Shown: positions 1 to 10,300 of the stretch, piece by piece
Position numbering within the stretch: the first letter of the stretch is position 1
How the letters are laid out: every line of letters starts with the position of its first letter
DNA from: Paracoccus litorisediminis
GTDB lineage: Bacteria > Pseudomonadota > Alphaproteobacteria > Rhodobacterales > Rhodobacteraceae
Assembly (NCBI RefSeq): GCF_009711205.1
Contig: NZ_WMIG01000005.1
Coordinates: 1-64,000 of the forward strand
DNA length: 64,000 bases
Direction: 5' to 3'
Program-made: the position numbers and the translations under genes
Notes under the pieces: generated by a model
Databases searched by the model: none
What the model saw: only the letters and a program-made list of their open reading frames with translations
What the model was told of the DNA's origin: nothing

Positions 1-135
1 CCAGCCTATGATCCGACGATCACTGCAATCGCCGACCGCCTGTCGGGCCGCAAGGAACAGCGCGGGCTGGCCACCGACAAGACCCCGCGAGCCCCTTTGT
101 CGAAGCCACCGGCGTCGGTGATATCCGACACCTGA
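1..135 (+). CDS. 3' end of an unidentified gene, truncated by window edge
   Basis: An open frame enters from the left edge and ends at TGA 133-135, giving a 44-residue tail rich in charged residues and proline (contains ADRLSGRKEQRG and LSKPPASV). I do not recognise a family. The only support is the open frame and protein-like composition, so it could be chance. The sequence that follows is gene-free and looks disturbed, so this may be the edge of a mobile or rearranged segment. Confidence 0.3.
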   Translation, partial: PAYDPTITAIADRLSGRKEQRGLATDKTPRAPLSKPPASVISDT

Positions 136-599
136 AACAGTCCGATCGAGGTCATCAGCCGGCCCCACTATCGCTGACGCAGCCGGCAATCGACGCGCAG
201 CCATGGGTGTTCTGAGCCGCGAGATGGGGGCAGGACTTCGCTTGGATTTCTGGCGTCGAGGCTCGTGGATCTGTGGCGATATCTGGCTTCAGGTTGGCAT
301 GTTTTAGCATCGACCCACTGCTTAGGCTGCGAGCGGGTAGTGTCCCCGTGGTCCAGCCCGAGGGGGCACTCCAAACCTCGGGTCATTTCTGGGTGGAAAT
401 CAACATCTACGGGTGTCTCGTGGCTTTTTGTCGTTATTTTTCCTCTTCCCGCACAGAGCTCGAACTCCGCGGGATATCGCGGCAAGGCGTTGGCCAACTG
501 GCGTCCATTGACCGACCAAAAGATCATGTAGGCTTAGGACTATCCCGAATTCCTGTTTTCCGCGCCTCTGCGCTGCCTGACGTCTCCGCCGGAGCGGCG
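136..599. other. Gene-free, probably rearranged segment
   Basis: No frame here has convincing protein composition. The two overlapping frames around 168-530 on opposite strands have no recognisable domain, and their lengths are expected by chance in GC-rich DNA. On the minus strand, 340-430 resembles sequence I associate with ends of IS21-like elements, but no inverted-repeat pair or transposase is visible. It separates a truncated gene from a broken efflux operon, consistent with a former insertion or recombination point. That reading is inference only. Confidence 0.35.
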
Positions 600-3500
600 C
601 TATTCCGGGGCCTTGGTCCGTCCTCCGTGGACTTTTTCGCGCAGGGTCTGGATCAGCATGAAGAAGATCGGCACGAAGATCGTCCCAGCCACCGCCGACA
701 TGATCGTGCCGCCAAACACCGCCAGCCCCAGCGACACCCGGCTGGCGGCACCCGCGCCGGTCGCGATGACCAGCGGGAACACCCCGGCGATAAAGGCAAG
801 GCTGGTCATCATTACTGGACGGAAGCGCAGCCGGGCGGCGGTGATCGTGGCCTCATACAGGTCCATGCCCTCGACTTCACGCAGTGACTTGCCGAATTCG
901 ACGATCAGGATGGCAGTCTTGGCGGCAAGCCCGATCAGAAGCAGCAAGCCGATCTGGCCGTAAAGGCTGAGCGGTTGCCCGGCAAGGCCCGTGCCCAGCA
1001 GCGCCCCCACCAGCGCAATTGGCACCGACAGGATGATCGCGAAAGGTGTCATGAAGGATTCGTAAAGCGCGGCCAGGAACAGGAAGGTAAAGACCAGCGA
1101 CAGCCCCAGCGCAATCGGTACGGCATTGCCGGATTTGCGTTCCTCAAAGCTGGAATCGGTCCATTCCGAGCGGAAGCCGGGCAAAGCATTGGCCGCCTCG
1201 ACCTGCTCCATCGCGTCCATGGCATTGCCAGAGCTGAACCCGCCGGGACCGTTGGCAATGCCGGTGATCGTCGCGGAATTGTAGGTGTTGTAGCGGTAAA
1301 GCACATCCGCGCCTCGGCTGGGCTTGACCGTCACCAGCGTGCTCAGCGGCACAAGTTCCCCGCCATGATTGCGCACGTAAAGGTCGTTCAGGTCGCTTTC
1401 GTTCTGGCGGAACTCGGCATCGGCCTGAACCATGACGCGGTAGGTTTCGCCAAACAGGTTGAAGTCGTTGACATAGGCCCCGCCCAACTCGGTCTGCAGC
1501 GTCATGAAGATGTCGCTGATCGCCACGCCCAGCGTCTTGGCGCGGAGGCGGTCGACGACGATTTCAAGTTGCGGCGCGCCCGCGTTGAAGGTGCTGAAGG
1601 CGCGGGCGATCTCGGGGCGAGCGTTGGCGGCGGCGATCAGAGTTTGCAAGGCCTGCGCCAGTTCGTCCGGCGTGCGGCCTTGGGTATCCTCAAGGACGTA
1701 GGAGAAGCCGGCGACCGTCCCGAGGCCGGGAATGGCCGGAGCGCCAAAGACCGTCACTACCGCCTCGGGGATCTGGGCGAACTGGGCCTGATATTTACGC
1801 TGCAAGGCGGCCTGTGACTGCTCGGCAGATTTGCGTTCCTCCCACGGTTTCAGCTTGGCGATGATCATGCCGGTATTCGATTGCAACGCGGTGTTCAGGA
1901 TCGAATAGCCGTTGACGGACAGGACGTTCTCGACCGACTCGTCGGCCTTCAGCGCATCGCCGATCTTGTCCATCACCAGCTCGGTCCGACCCAGCGCGGC
2001 GGCCTGCGGCAATTGCACGTCGACAATGAAAAAGCCCTTGTCCTCATCGGGAATGAAGCTGGTGGGGGTGTGGGTGAACAGGAAAAACAGCGCAGCGAAC
2101 ATGCCCACGATCAGCGCGACGCTGATCAGCAGGTGATGCGCCAGCCAGCCGACGATGGCGACATAGGCATTCGTCACCTTGTCGAAGAAGCGGTTGAAGG
2201 CGCGGATGACGAAATTCGGCTCTCCGCCGGATTTCATCAGGGTCGCGGCCAGCGCCGGGCTAAGCGTCATCGCGTTGATCATCGAGATCAGCACCGAGAC
2301 CACCAGCGTTGTGCCAAAGTTCGCAAACATCCGCCCGGTGATGCCGGGCAGCAGCGTGGCCGGGCCAAAGACCGCCGCCAGCACTAATGATGTGGCGACG
2401 ATCGGCCCCGCGACCTCTTGCATGGCCTTTTTCGTCGCCTCGCGCGGGGATAGCCCGTCGTGATGCATCAGCCGCTCGACGTTCTCGACCACGATGATCG
2501 CATCGTCCACGACCACCCCGATGGCAAGGATCAGCGCGAACAGCGTCACCGTATTGATGGTCAGGCCAAGCGCGTAAAGCACCGCCAGTGTGCCGATGAT
2601 CGAGACCGGAACGGCAATCGCCGGGATCAGCGTCGCCCGCACGCTGCCAAGGAAGATATAGGTCACGACGATCACCAGCAGCACGGTGAAGATCAGCGTG
2701 ATCGCGGTTTCCTCAAGCGAGGCGGCGATGAAAAGCGTCGTGTCATGGCCGACGGCATATTCGATGCCTTCTGGGAAATCGGCGGATAGTTCGTCCATCT
2801 TGGCGCGGACCGCCTTGGCGACATCAAGCGAGTTGGCGTCGGACAGCTTGTAGATCGCCATCAAAACGCCCGGCGCGTTGTTGAACTCGCCGTAGCCTTT
2901 GTAGACCTCGGCCCCCAGCTCGATGCGGGCCACATCGGACAGCCGCAGGACCGAACCCCCAGCATCGGCGCGCAGCACGATATTGCCGAATTCCTCCTCA
3001 TTCTTCAGGCGGCCCTGCGCGGTCAGGACATACTGGAACTCGGTCGTGGCAGGGCTGGGCGCGGCGCCAAGCTGCCCGACCGCGGCCTGAATGTTCTGAT
3101 CCCGGATGGCGGCGACGACCTCATTGACGGTGATGCCCTGATTGGCCAGCTTCACCGGATCGAGCCATGCCCGCATGCCGTAATCCAACGCACCGATGAT
3201 GCTGGCCTCTGACACGCCGGGCAGGCGACCCAGCTCGGCCTCGATGTTCAGACTGGCATAGTTCACAGGAACACGCGGTCGAAGCGGTCGTCCGGGGACA
3301 GCAGGTTGACGACCATCAGCATGTCGGGGTTGCGCTTGCGCACGCTGACGCCGCGACGGCGGACTTCCTCGGGCAGTTGCGCCTCGGCCAGCTTGACGCG
3401 GTTCTGCACATCGACCTGCGCCAGATCGGCATCCGTGCCGATCTCAAAGGTGATGGTCAGGGTATAGCTGCCGTCGCTGGCTGATTTCGAGGACATGTAG

Positions 3501-3730
3501 ACCATGCCCTCGGTCCCGTTGACCTGCGATTCGATGGGTGAGGCGATGGAATCGCGCACCGTATCGGCACTGGCGCCGGGGAAGTTCGCGCGCACCACGA
3601 CCTTGGGGGCCGCAATGTCGGGATATTGGTCGATCGGCATGACGACCAAGGTCAGCAGCCCCATCAGGGTGATGACAATCGAGATGACAAAGGCAAATCG
3701 TGGCCGGCGGATGAAAAACTGCGGTCCCAT
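600..3730 (-). pseudogene. RND efflux pump inner-membrane transporter (AcrB/MexF type), frameshifted
   Basis: Proton-driven exporter that would form the inner-membrane trimer of a tripartite drug efflux pump. The N-terminal piece (3730-3263, 155 aa) has the first membrane helix and the porter-domain start. It stops at VFL, and homology resumes one base out of frame at NYASLNIEAELGRLPG. The second piece (3266-600) carries the remaining porter and docking domains and the transmembrane core, including GVVVDDAIIVVENV with the paired proton-relay aspartates. Restoring one base near 3264 (CTGTGAACTATG where CTGTCGAACTATG would be expected) gives a 1043-residue protein, the normal RND length. Twenty-six bases separate it from the adaptor gene upstream. 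It is either a recent pseudogene or a sequencing error; both parts otherwise look intact. Confidence 0.9.
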
Positions 3731-3756
3731 ATCGGTTCAATCCCCGTGCGGCCAGG

Positions 3757-4905
3757 TCATTTCTTGAACGGTTCGGTCTTGACGCTGACGCCCTCGCGGA
3801 CTTTTTGCAGCCCCTCGACGATGACGGTCGCGCCTTCCTCCAGCCCGTCGATGACGGTCCAGTCAGCGCCGTCACGGATGCCGACCTGAATGTTCTTGCG
3901 CAGAACCTTGCCCTCGGCATCCACGGTCATCACGTAATGGCCCTGCTGGTCCTGCCCCACGGCGCGCTGCGGCACGGTCACGGCGTTGACGGCTTGCGCG
4001 GCATTGCCCCGGATGGTGACATTCATGCCGGGCAGTAGCACCCCGTCAGGGTTGGCGAATTCGGCGCGGGCCGCGATCGAGCCCCGAGTGGCCGCCGCCT
4101 GAAAATCCCAACTGACGAATTTGCCGGTATGAGGATATTCCTGCCCGCTGGGCAGGACCAGGGTCAGCACCAGCTTGGGGATTTCGACCTGCGCGGCACG
4201 CATGTCATCGCGGCGCTGGATGAAGATATCGTAATTCTGCTGGCTGATAAAACCCAACGCATAAATCGGATCAAGCGCAACCATTTCCGCCAGAGGCAGT
4301 GGTTGGGTCGGGTTATTGGGCATCACGATATCGCCCACGCTGGCATAGGCCGCGCTGATCCGCCCCTCGAACGGGGCATAGATCCTGGTGTCGGCCACGA
4401 CCTTGTCGGCACGCTCGACTGCGGCCTGCGCTGAAGCGACCTGGGCCTTGGCGGCATCCAGTTGCGCGGTGGCCAGATCCAGTTCCGATTTCGCCGCCGA
4501 CTGTCGGCGAACCAGAGTCTGCTTGCGTTCGAATTCCAACTGCCGCTCGCCCTGCTGGGCGCGGGCCACGGCCAGTGCGGCCTTGGCCTCAGCCAAGGCA
4601 AAACGGGCCTCGCGGTCGTCCATCTCAAAGAGCAGGTCGCCTTTTTTCACCACCGCGCCCGGCAGGACATAGCTGGCGACCACCTGCGAGGTGGTGAAGG
4701 GCCGGATCGTGGCCTTCTGCTCGGCCTCGATCACCGCGGGATGGGTGAATTCGGGATGGATCTCGCGCATGGCGGTGGTCTGGACAAGGACCGTCTGCGC
4801 GGATGCGGCTTCCTGTGCGCGGGCTGGCGAGAGCACCGGATGGGTGGCGGCAATGGCAAGTACAAAAATCAGGGCAGGAAAGCGACGAGAGGTGGCAAGG
4901 GGCAT
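3757..4905 (-). CDS. RND efflux periplasmic adaptor (membrane fusion protein, AcrA/MexE type)
   Basis: Periplasmic adaptor of a tripartite efflux pump, linking the RND transporter to an outer-membrane channel. The 382 residues start with a Sec signal peptide (cleavage plausible after ARA at residue 30). Then come a lipoyl/barrel-sandwich half (FTTSQVVASYVLPGAVVKKGDLLFE, split here by position about 55-80), an alpha-helical hairpin rich in Ala, Gln and Lys (about 90-155), the second lipoyl half and a beta-barrel domain. The length is typical. It is the first gene of a minus-strand pair with the frameshifted transporter. No TetR- or LysR-type regulator lies beside it, which is unusual for such operons. 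Substrate cannot be inferred. Confidence 0.93.
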   Translation of the reverse strand: MPLATSRRFPALIFVLAIAATHPVLSPARAQEAASAQTVLVQTTAMREIHPEFTHPAVIEAEQKATIRPFTTSQVVASYVLPGAVVKKGDLLFEMDDREARFALAEAKAALAVARAQQGERQLEFERKQTLVRRQSAAKSELDLATAQLDAAKAQVASAQAAVERADKVVADTRIYAPFEGRISAAYASVGDIVMPNNPTQPLPLAEMVALDPIYALGFISQQNYDIFIQRRDDMRAAQVEIPKLVLTLVLPSGQEYPHTGKFVSWDFQAAATRGSIAARAEFANPDGVLLPGMNVTIRGNAAQAVNAVTVPQRAVGQDQQGHYVMTVDAEGKVLRKNIQVGIRDGADWTVIDGLEEGATVIVEGLQKVREGVSVKTEPFKK

Positions 4906-5340
4906 CGGGCATGTCCTTGGTCCGGGGATCTCTGCGCCGACGCTAGCAAAGCCGATATCTTCAAGTAAACGGGCTTAATCTGGTCGTCTTTCAAAAATAT
5001 ACCGACTCCATGGGTATCCGTTACATATATGCTGCTGGGTAGGGGCAAATGTTGGAGCCAGAGGCGGATGCAGCGCAACCTGCGTGCAGTAGCAATTAGG
5101 CGGCAACGTCATCCGCACTGCGCGAAACGACCCGCGATCTCGCGGCGCTTGGCCTTTAGGTACAACACCGGCATCGCTACCTATGTCTAGATCCTGATCG
5201 ACGCATCGGGCTTTTGGTGGAAAATGTGCAAAAGCCTCGGCTCCAACCGCAAGGAACCTGCCTCCAAAACGGCTTGACCGACTGCCAGGTCAGACGAAAC
5301 TTCGATCAGCCGAACCAAAGCAACGGACCCTCTCATCTCG
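4906..5340. other. Intergenic region between efflux operon and imuA
   Basis: No intact gene. The segment 4970-5090 is AT-richer than its surroundings and probably carries the divergent promoter for the efflux genes. The segment 5100-5208 contains a decayed outer-membrane efflux factor fragment (listed separately). Downstream of that, 5209-5340 must hold the imuA promoter. I looked for the alphaproteobacterial LexA site (two GTTC or GAAC half-sites seven bases apart) and found no intact copy. Confidence 0.5.
5100..5208 (+). pseudogene. Remnant of an OprM/NodT-type outer-membrane efflux factor
   Basis: Translation gives ALRETTRDLAALGL (5115-5156) and, after a one-base shift, RYNTGIATYV, a stop codon at 5188-5190, then ILIDAS. 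This matches the family pattern near the C-terminus of TolC/OprM-type channels, a long helix followed by RYxxGIATYLxVLDA. Both ends are missing, and one frameshift plus one in-frame stop interrupt it. It lies on the plus strand, opposite to the adjacent RND genes, so it was either rearranged or belonged to another unit. The match is short and recognised by eye. Confidence 0.42.
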
Positions 5341-5925
5341 ATGCATGTCATTCCATCCCTTCCCCTACGTTCGACACGCGTGCATGAGGCTTGCGGACCT
5401 AGCGCGGCTGTCTTTGCTGCGATTGCCTGTTCCGGGACCAAAGGGCGGTTGCTGTGGATCTGCGAAGATCGACAGACGGAAAGGCTGCTTCCGACCGGGC
5501 TGGCAGAGTTTATCGACCCCGATCGGCTCATGATTGCGGATACCCGGAACCAGACCGATACCCTTGCCGTCGCAGAAGAAGCTTTGAAGGACGGCGCCAT
5601 CGTTCTTGTCGTGATGGAGATAACTCGCCCGTTGAACCTGCGTGAAGGGCGGCGATTGCAGCTTGCTGCCAAGGCTGGGAACGCGACCGGCCTTTGCCTG
5701 ATCCCCGAAGGTATGGGCAGCAACGCGGCTGAGACGCGTTGGCGATGCAGCCCGGTTTTCGACCCCGAAGATGGGGGCGACTCGACTTTGATGCGGTGGG
5801 AAATTATAAAGAACAAAAAGGGAACTTTGGGAGCGTGGCATGTTCGATGGAATGCAGCGACGCATCGTCTCGATGTGGTTTCCCCGGTTGCCGACGGACC
5901 GGGCGCTGCGACTGTGCCCGATTGA
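5341..5925 (+). CDS. imuA: ImuA, RecA-like accessory protein of the mutasome
   Basis: Protein of 194 residues resembling ImuA, the RecA-fold partner of ImuB and DnaE2 in damage-induced translesion synthesis. Family-like segments are VHEACGPSAAVFAAIAC (about 14-30), GRLLWICEDRQTERLLPTGL, the DTLAVAEEALKDGAIVLVV segment and LRLQ-like REGRRLQLAAKAGNATGLCL. The usual P-loop glycine-lysine motif of RecA is absent, as in other ImuA proteins. The upstream frame is closed by TGA at 5275, so the N-terminus cannot extend much; it is on the short side for the family. No good ribosome-binding site precedes the ATG. The gene overlaps imuB by 86 bases, indicating co-expression. Confidence 0.82.
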   Translation: MHVIPSLPLRSTRVHEACGPSAAVFAAIACSGTKGRLLWICEDRQTERLLPTGLAEFIDPDRLMIADTRNQTDTLAVAEEALKDGAIVLVVMEITRPLNLREGRRLQLAAKAGNATGLCLIPEGMGSNAAETRWRCSPVFDPEDGGDSTLMRWEIIKNKKGTLGAWHVRWNAATHRLDVVSPVADGPGAATVPD

Positions 5926-7315
5926 CGCCCCCTTTGCGCTGAGCCTGCGCCACGGCAATACCGATCGCATTCATGATCTGAACCGACAGGCCGAAACGCA
6001 GGGCCTGCATCGTGGCATGACGATTTCCGAAGCTCGCGTCTATTGCTCGGGTCTGCGAACAAGGCAGGCCGATCCGGTGGGTGACCGGCGTTTTCTGACA
6101 GGCCTGCGGCGTTGGGCATTGCGTTACTGCCCTTGGGTCGGGATCGAGGATACGGATGGGCTGACGCTGGATATCTCGGGTGCCGCGCATCTGTTCGGCG
6201 GAGAAGAGGCGCTGTTGGCCGATATGCGCGCGCGTCTGGACCGTGCCGGGATCGAGGTGCGGCTGGGCCTAGCCGATGGGCGCGGTGCGGCTTGGGCGCT
6301 GTCCCACTATGGCGAGGGCATTGCAGCCCCCGCTGCAAGCGAGACGGCCTTGAGCAGCTTGCCGGTTGCTGCATTGCAGATCGAGCCAGACACCATCATC
6401 GCCTTGCAGCGTTTTGGTCTGAACAGCATCGGCGCACTTGCCGCAGCCGCCCGTGCACCGCTGGGCCGGCGCTTTGGTCCCGGATTGCTGACCCGTCTTG
6501 ATCAGGCCCTTGGCCGACAGTCCGAATCGATTACCCCGCTGACCGAGCCACCGCATTATGCCGTGCGCCTGACCCTACCCGAACCGATCGGATTGACCGC
6601 AGATGTCATGGCGGGGCTGGAGCGGTTGCTGCAGGCCTTATGCGCCAAGCTGAAGGCGCATGAGGCAGGGGCACGGGTCCTGTGCCTGACCTTGCGGCGG
6701 GTGGATCAGCACAGCCAGACGGTTCCGCTGCGTTTGGCCGCAGCGATGCGCGATCCTGCCCGGATCTTGCCGCTGTTTGTCCGCGGGATCGAGGATGTCG
6801 ACTCAGGCTTTGGCATCGACCAGCTACGACTTGCGGCGACGGTGGTCGAACCCCTGCCCTTGCAGCAGATCGGGCAGGATATCGCCACGCCCGAACAACT
6901 GGATAATCTGATAACCCGCATTGGCACGCGGATCGGGCTGGATAACATCCGGCGCTTCCAGCCTCTGGACAGCCACATCCCCGAGCGCAGTTTCCAACTG
7001 GTTCCGGTGACGGATTCGCAGCCTCGTAAGGGCTGCTCGACCCAACGCCAGCGCCCCTTGCGGCTGTTCCCGCCAGAACCTGTCACCGCCCGTGGCTCGA
7101 CCCCGCCCGAACGGTTTCGCTGGCGGCGAATGAGCCTTAGTACCGGCCGCGCCATCGGACCCGAGCGGATCGCGCCGGAATGGTGGGTAGAGGATGACGG
7201 CTGGCGATCCGGCATCCGCGATTACTGGCGTGTCGAAACGCATCAGGGAAGGCGATTGTGGATGTTTTACACCCCACAGCGCCCCGCCTGGTTCGTGCAG
7301 GGGGAATTTCCATGA
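5840..7315 (+). CDS. imuB: ImuB, catalytically dead Y-family polymerase-like mutasome hub
   Basis: Y-family polymerase homologue of 491 residues that scaffolds the ImuA-ImuB-DnaE2 mutasome and normally contacts the beta clamp. The N-terminus reads RRIVSMWFPRLPTDRAL where active Y-polymerases have an acidic catalytic residue (D-x-D-x-F). The second active-site position reads GIEDTDGLTLDISGAAHLFGG instead of SIDEAYLD. Both changes are characteristic of ImuB and imply no polymerase activity. The start at 5840 has GGGAG six bases upstream; ATG 5852 is an alternative. It ends in an ATGA overlap with dnaE2. Confidence 0.93.
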   Translation: MFDGMQRRIVSMWFPRLPTDRALRLCPIDAPFALSLRHGNTDRIHDLNRQAETQGLHRGMTISEARVYCSGLRTRQADPVGDRRFLTGLRRWALRYCPWVGIEDTDGLTLDISGAAHLFGGEEALLADMRARLDRAGIEVRLGLADGRGAAWALSHYGEGIAAPAASETALSSLPVAALQIEPDTIIALQRFGLNSIGALAAAARAPLGRRFGPGLLTRLDQALGRQSESITPLTEPPHYAVRLTLPEPIGLTADVMAGLERLLQALCAKLKAHEAGARVLCLTLRRVDQHSQTVPLRLAAAMRDPARILPLFVRGIEDVDSGFGIDQLRLAATVVEPLPLQQIGQDIATPEQLDNLITRIGTRIGLDNIRRFQPLDSHIPERSFQLVPVTDSQPRKGCSTQRQRPLRLFPPEPVTARGSTPPERFRWRRMSLSTGRAIGPERIAPEWWVEDDGWRSGIRDYWRVETHQGRRLWMFYTPQRPAWFVQGEFP

Positions 7316-10300
7316 CCCCGACCCCGTCCTATCCCACGCCCCCCAACGCAACTTCGCCGCAATATGCCGAGCTTTGTGTCACCACGAACTTTACCTTCCT
7401 GACCGGTGCCTCGCATCCCGAGGAACTGGTCTTGCGCGCGGCCGAACTGGGTCTGAAGGCGATTGCCATTACCGATCGCAACTCGCTTGCCGGTGTCGTC
7501 CGGGCTTGGAGCACTCTGCGCGATCTGGCCAAGGAGACCGGGGAAAGCCTGCGCGTCCGTTCGAGCACTTGCCATGATCCCAGCTCACGGCAGGAAATCG
7601 GGCAGGCGCTGGATCTGCCAGCCCCCACCGAACCAAGGCTGCCCAAGCTGATCGTCGGCGCACGACTGGTCTTGCAGGACTGCCCGGTCGAGTGGCTGGC
7701 CCTGCCGATGGATCGCCCGGCCTATGCGCGTCTGTCGCGGTTGCTGACCCTGGGCAAGCGCCGGGCTGGAAAGGCGGAATGCCACCTGCTGCTGGCCGAT
7801 CTTGAGCAGGGCTGTCAGGGCATGATCCTGATCGCCGTGCCGCCCACCGATCTGGCGCAGGCCCTGATACCGTTGCAGCGTCTTGGCCGTTGCTATCCCC
7901 GAAATGTCTTTCTGGGGGCCGCGCCGCGCTATGATGGCTCGGATCAGGCATGGTTCGATGCCTGCGCGCGGATGGCGCTTGCGGCATCGACGCCAATGGT
8001 GGCCGTGGGCGATGTGCTGATGCACCGGGCGTCCCGTCGGCCGCTGGCCGATGTGCTGACCTGCATGCGCCACCACATCACCATCGACCAGATCGGGACC
8101 CGCGCCCTGCTGAACGCCGAACGCCGCCTGAAAACCCCGGTCGAGATGGCCCGGCTATACCACCGATACCCTGCCGCCATCCACCGCACGCTGGAAATCG
8201 CCACGCGATGCAGCTTTGATCTGATCCAGCTAGGTTATGATTATCCTGATGAAACGGCGAATGGTGAGGCGCCGCAGCCAAGGCTTGAACGGCTGGTTCA
8301 GGAAGGCCTGCTGCGCCGCTGTCAGGGAAACGTACCCGAACGGTTCCGCAAACTGGCTGAAAAGGAACTGACGCTGGTGGGAGAGGTGAAATACGCCCCC
8401 TACTTCCTGACGGTCCATGACATCGTGACCTATGCGCGATCGCAAGGCATTCTGTGTCAGGGACGTGGCTCGGCGGCGAACTCGATCATCTGCTGGGCGC
8501 TTGGCATCACCGATGTCAGCCCCGACACGATCCAGATGGTTTTCGAACGCTTCATCTCGCGCCATCGGGGTGAGCCGCCCGATATCGACGTGGATTTCGA
8601 ACATGAACGCCGCGAAGAAGTGATCCAGTGGATCTACGGCAAATACACGCGGGACCGGGCGGGGCTTTGTGCCACCGTGATCCATTTCCGCTCGCGCGCC
8701 GCGATCCGTGAGGTCGGCAAGGTCATGGGCTTGTCTCAGGATGTGACGGCCAACCTTTCGGGGCTGGTCTGGGGCATCTCGAACAAAGGTGCCGATCCTG
8801 ACCAGATCCGCGCGCTGGGTCTGAATCCCGATGATCGCCGACTGGCCCAGACGATTTCCCTGATCCGCGACATGATCGGGTTTCCGCGGCACCTAAGCCA
8901 GCATGTCGGCGGCTTCGTCATCACCCGTGGGCGGTTGGACGAACTCTGCCCGATCGAGAATGCCGCGATGGAGGACCGCACCTGCATCGAATGGGACAAG
9001 GACGATATCGACGCGCTGAACATCCTCAAGGTCGATGTGCTCAGCTTGGGAATGCTGACCTGCATCCGCAAAGCGTTCGACCTGCTGCGCGATCACGAGG
9101 GGATATCGCACAGTCTGGCCACCGTTCCGCCGGAGGACGGCCCGACCTATGACATGCTGTGCCGCGCCGATGCCATCGGCGTCTTTCAGGTCGAAAGCCG
9201 GGCACAGATGAATTTCCTGCCGCGAATGCAGCCCAGGACATTCTACGACCTAGTGATCGAGGTCGCCATCGTGCGTCCAGGTCCGATCCAAGGGGGCATG
9301 GTCCAACCCTATATCAGGCGGCGTCAGGGAAACGAACCGGTCAGCTACCCCTCGCCCGAAATGGAGGAGGTGCTGCACAAGACGCTTGGCGTTCCGCTGT
9401 TTCAGGAACAGGCCATGCGGATCGCCGTGGTCGCCGCAGGGTTTTCCCCCGAGGATGCCGACCGGTTGCGGCGTTCTTTGGCCTCGTTTCGCAATTTGGG
9501 CACGGTTCACAAGTTCGAACGGCAGTTCATCGATGGCATGATCAAGAACGGGTACGATCCTGACTTCGCAACGCGCTGCTTTGCGCAGGTCAGGGGCTTT
9601 GCCGATTACGGTTTCCCAGAAAGCCACGCAGCTGCCTTTGCCCTGCTGACCTACGTGTCGTCATGGCTGAAATGCCATCATCCGGCAATTTTCGCCTGTG
9701 CCTTGCTCAACAGCCAGCCCATGGGGTTTTACGCACCCGCCCAGATCGTGCGCGACGCCCGCGAGCATGATATCGAGGTCCGCCCCATCTGCGTCAATCA
9801 CAGCAATTGGGACAATACGCTGGAACGCCGCGCGGACGGGCAACTGGCGCTGCGGCTGGGTTTGCGGCAGATCAAGGGCTTTCGCGAGGCTGATGCGGTC
9901 CGGATCTCGGCCATGCGCGGCAATGGCTATCCCGACCCGGAAAGCCTGTGGCTGCGCACCGGCCTTGTACCCGCGGCGCTGAAGCATCTGGCCGAAGCCG
10001 ACGCCTTTGCCGTCATGGGCCTGCCCCGACGCGATGCGCTATGGGCGGTGCAGGCCATTCGCGCGCCCGCGCCGCTACCGCTGTTTGACGACCCGATCGA
10101 TGGGGAAGGACTGAACGAACCACAGGTTACGTTGCCGGTCATGCATCTGGGCGAAGAGGTGGTCGAGGATTACGTCGCGACCCGGCTGACGCTGCGTGCC
10201 CACCCGATGGAACTGCTGCGCGCCTCGATTCCCGGCCTGACACCGCATGCAGAGCTGACCTCGGCGGTGGGCCGGATATCGGTCTGCGGTCTGGTCATCA

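Noticed and set aside
168..531. Two overlapping frames on opposite strands
   Set aside because: No domain, signal or good ribosome-binding site; I list the segment as gene-free.
5209..5340. LexA operator for imuA
   Set aside because: Looked for GAAC/GTTC half-sites seven bases apart; GAAC-CTGCCTC-CAAA and GAAC-CAAAGCA-ACGG both fail in the second half-site.
5187..6374. 395-codon minus-strand frame
   Set aside because: It lies antisense to imuA and imuB, is Arg/Pro/Ser-rich, and has no domain; it is a shadow of GC-rich coding DNA.
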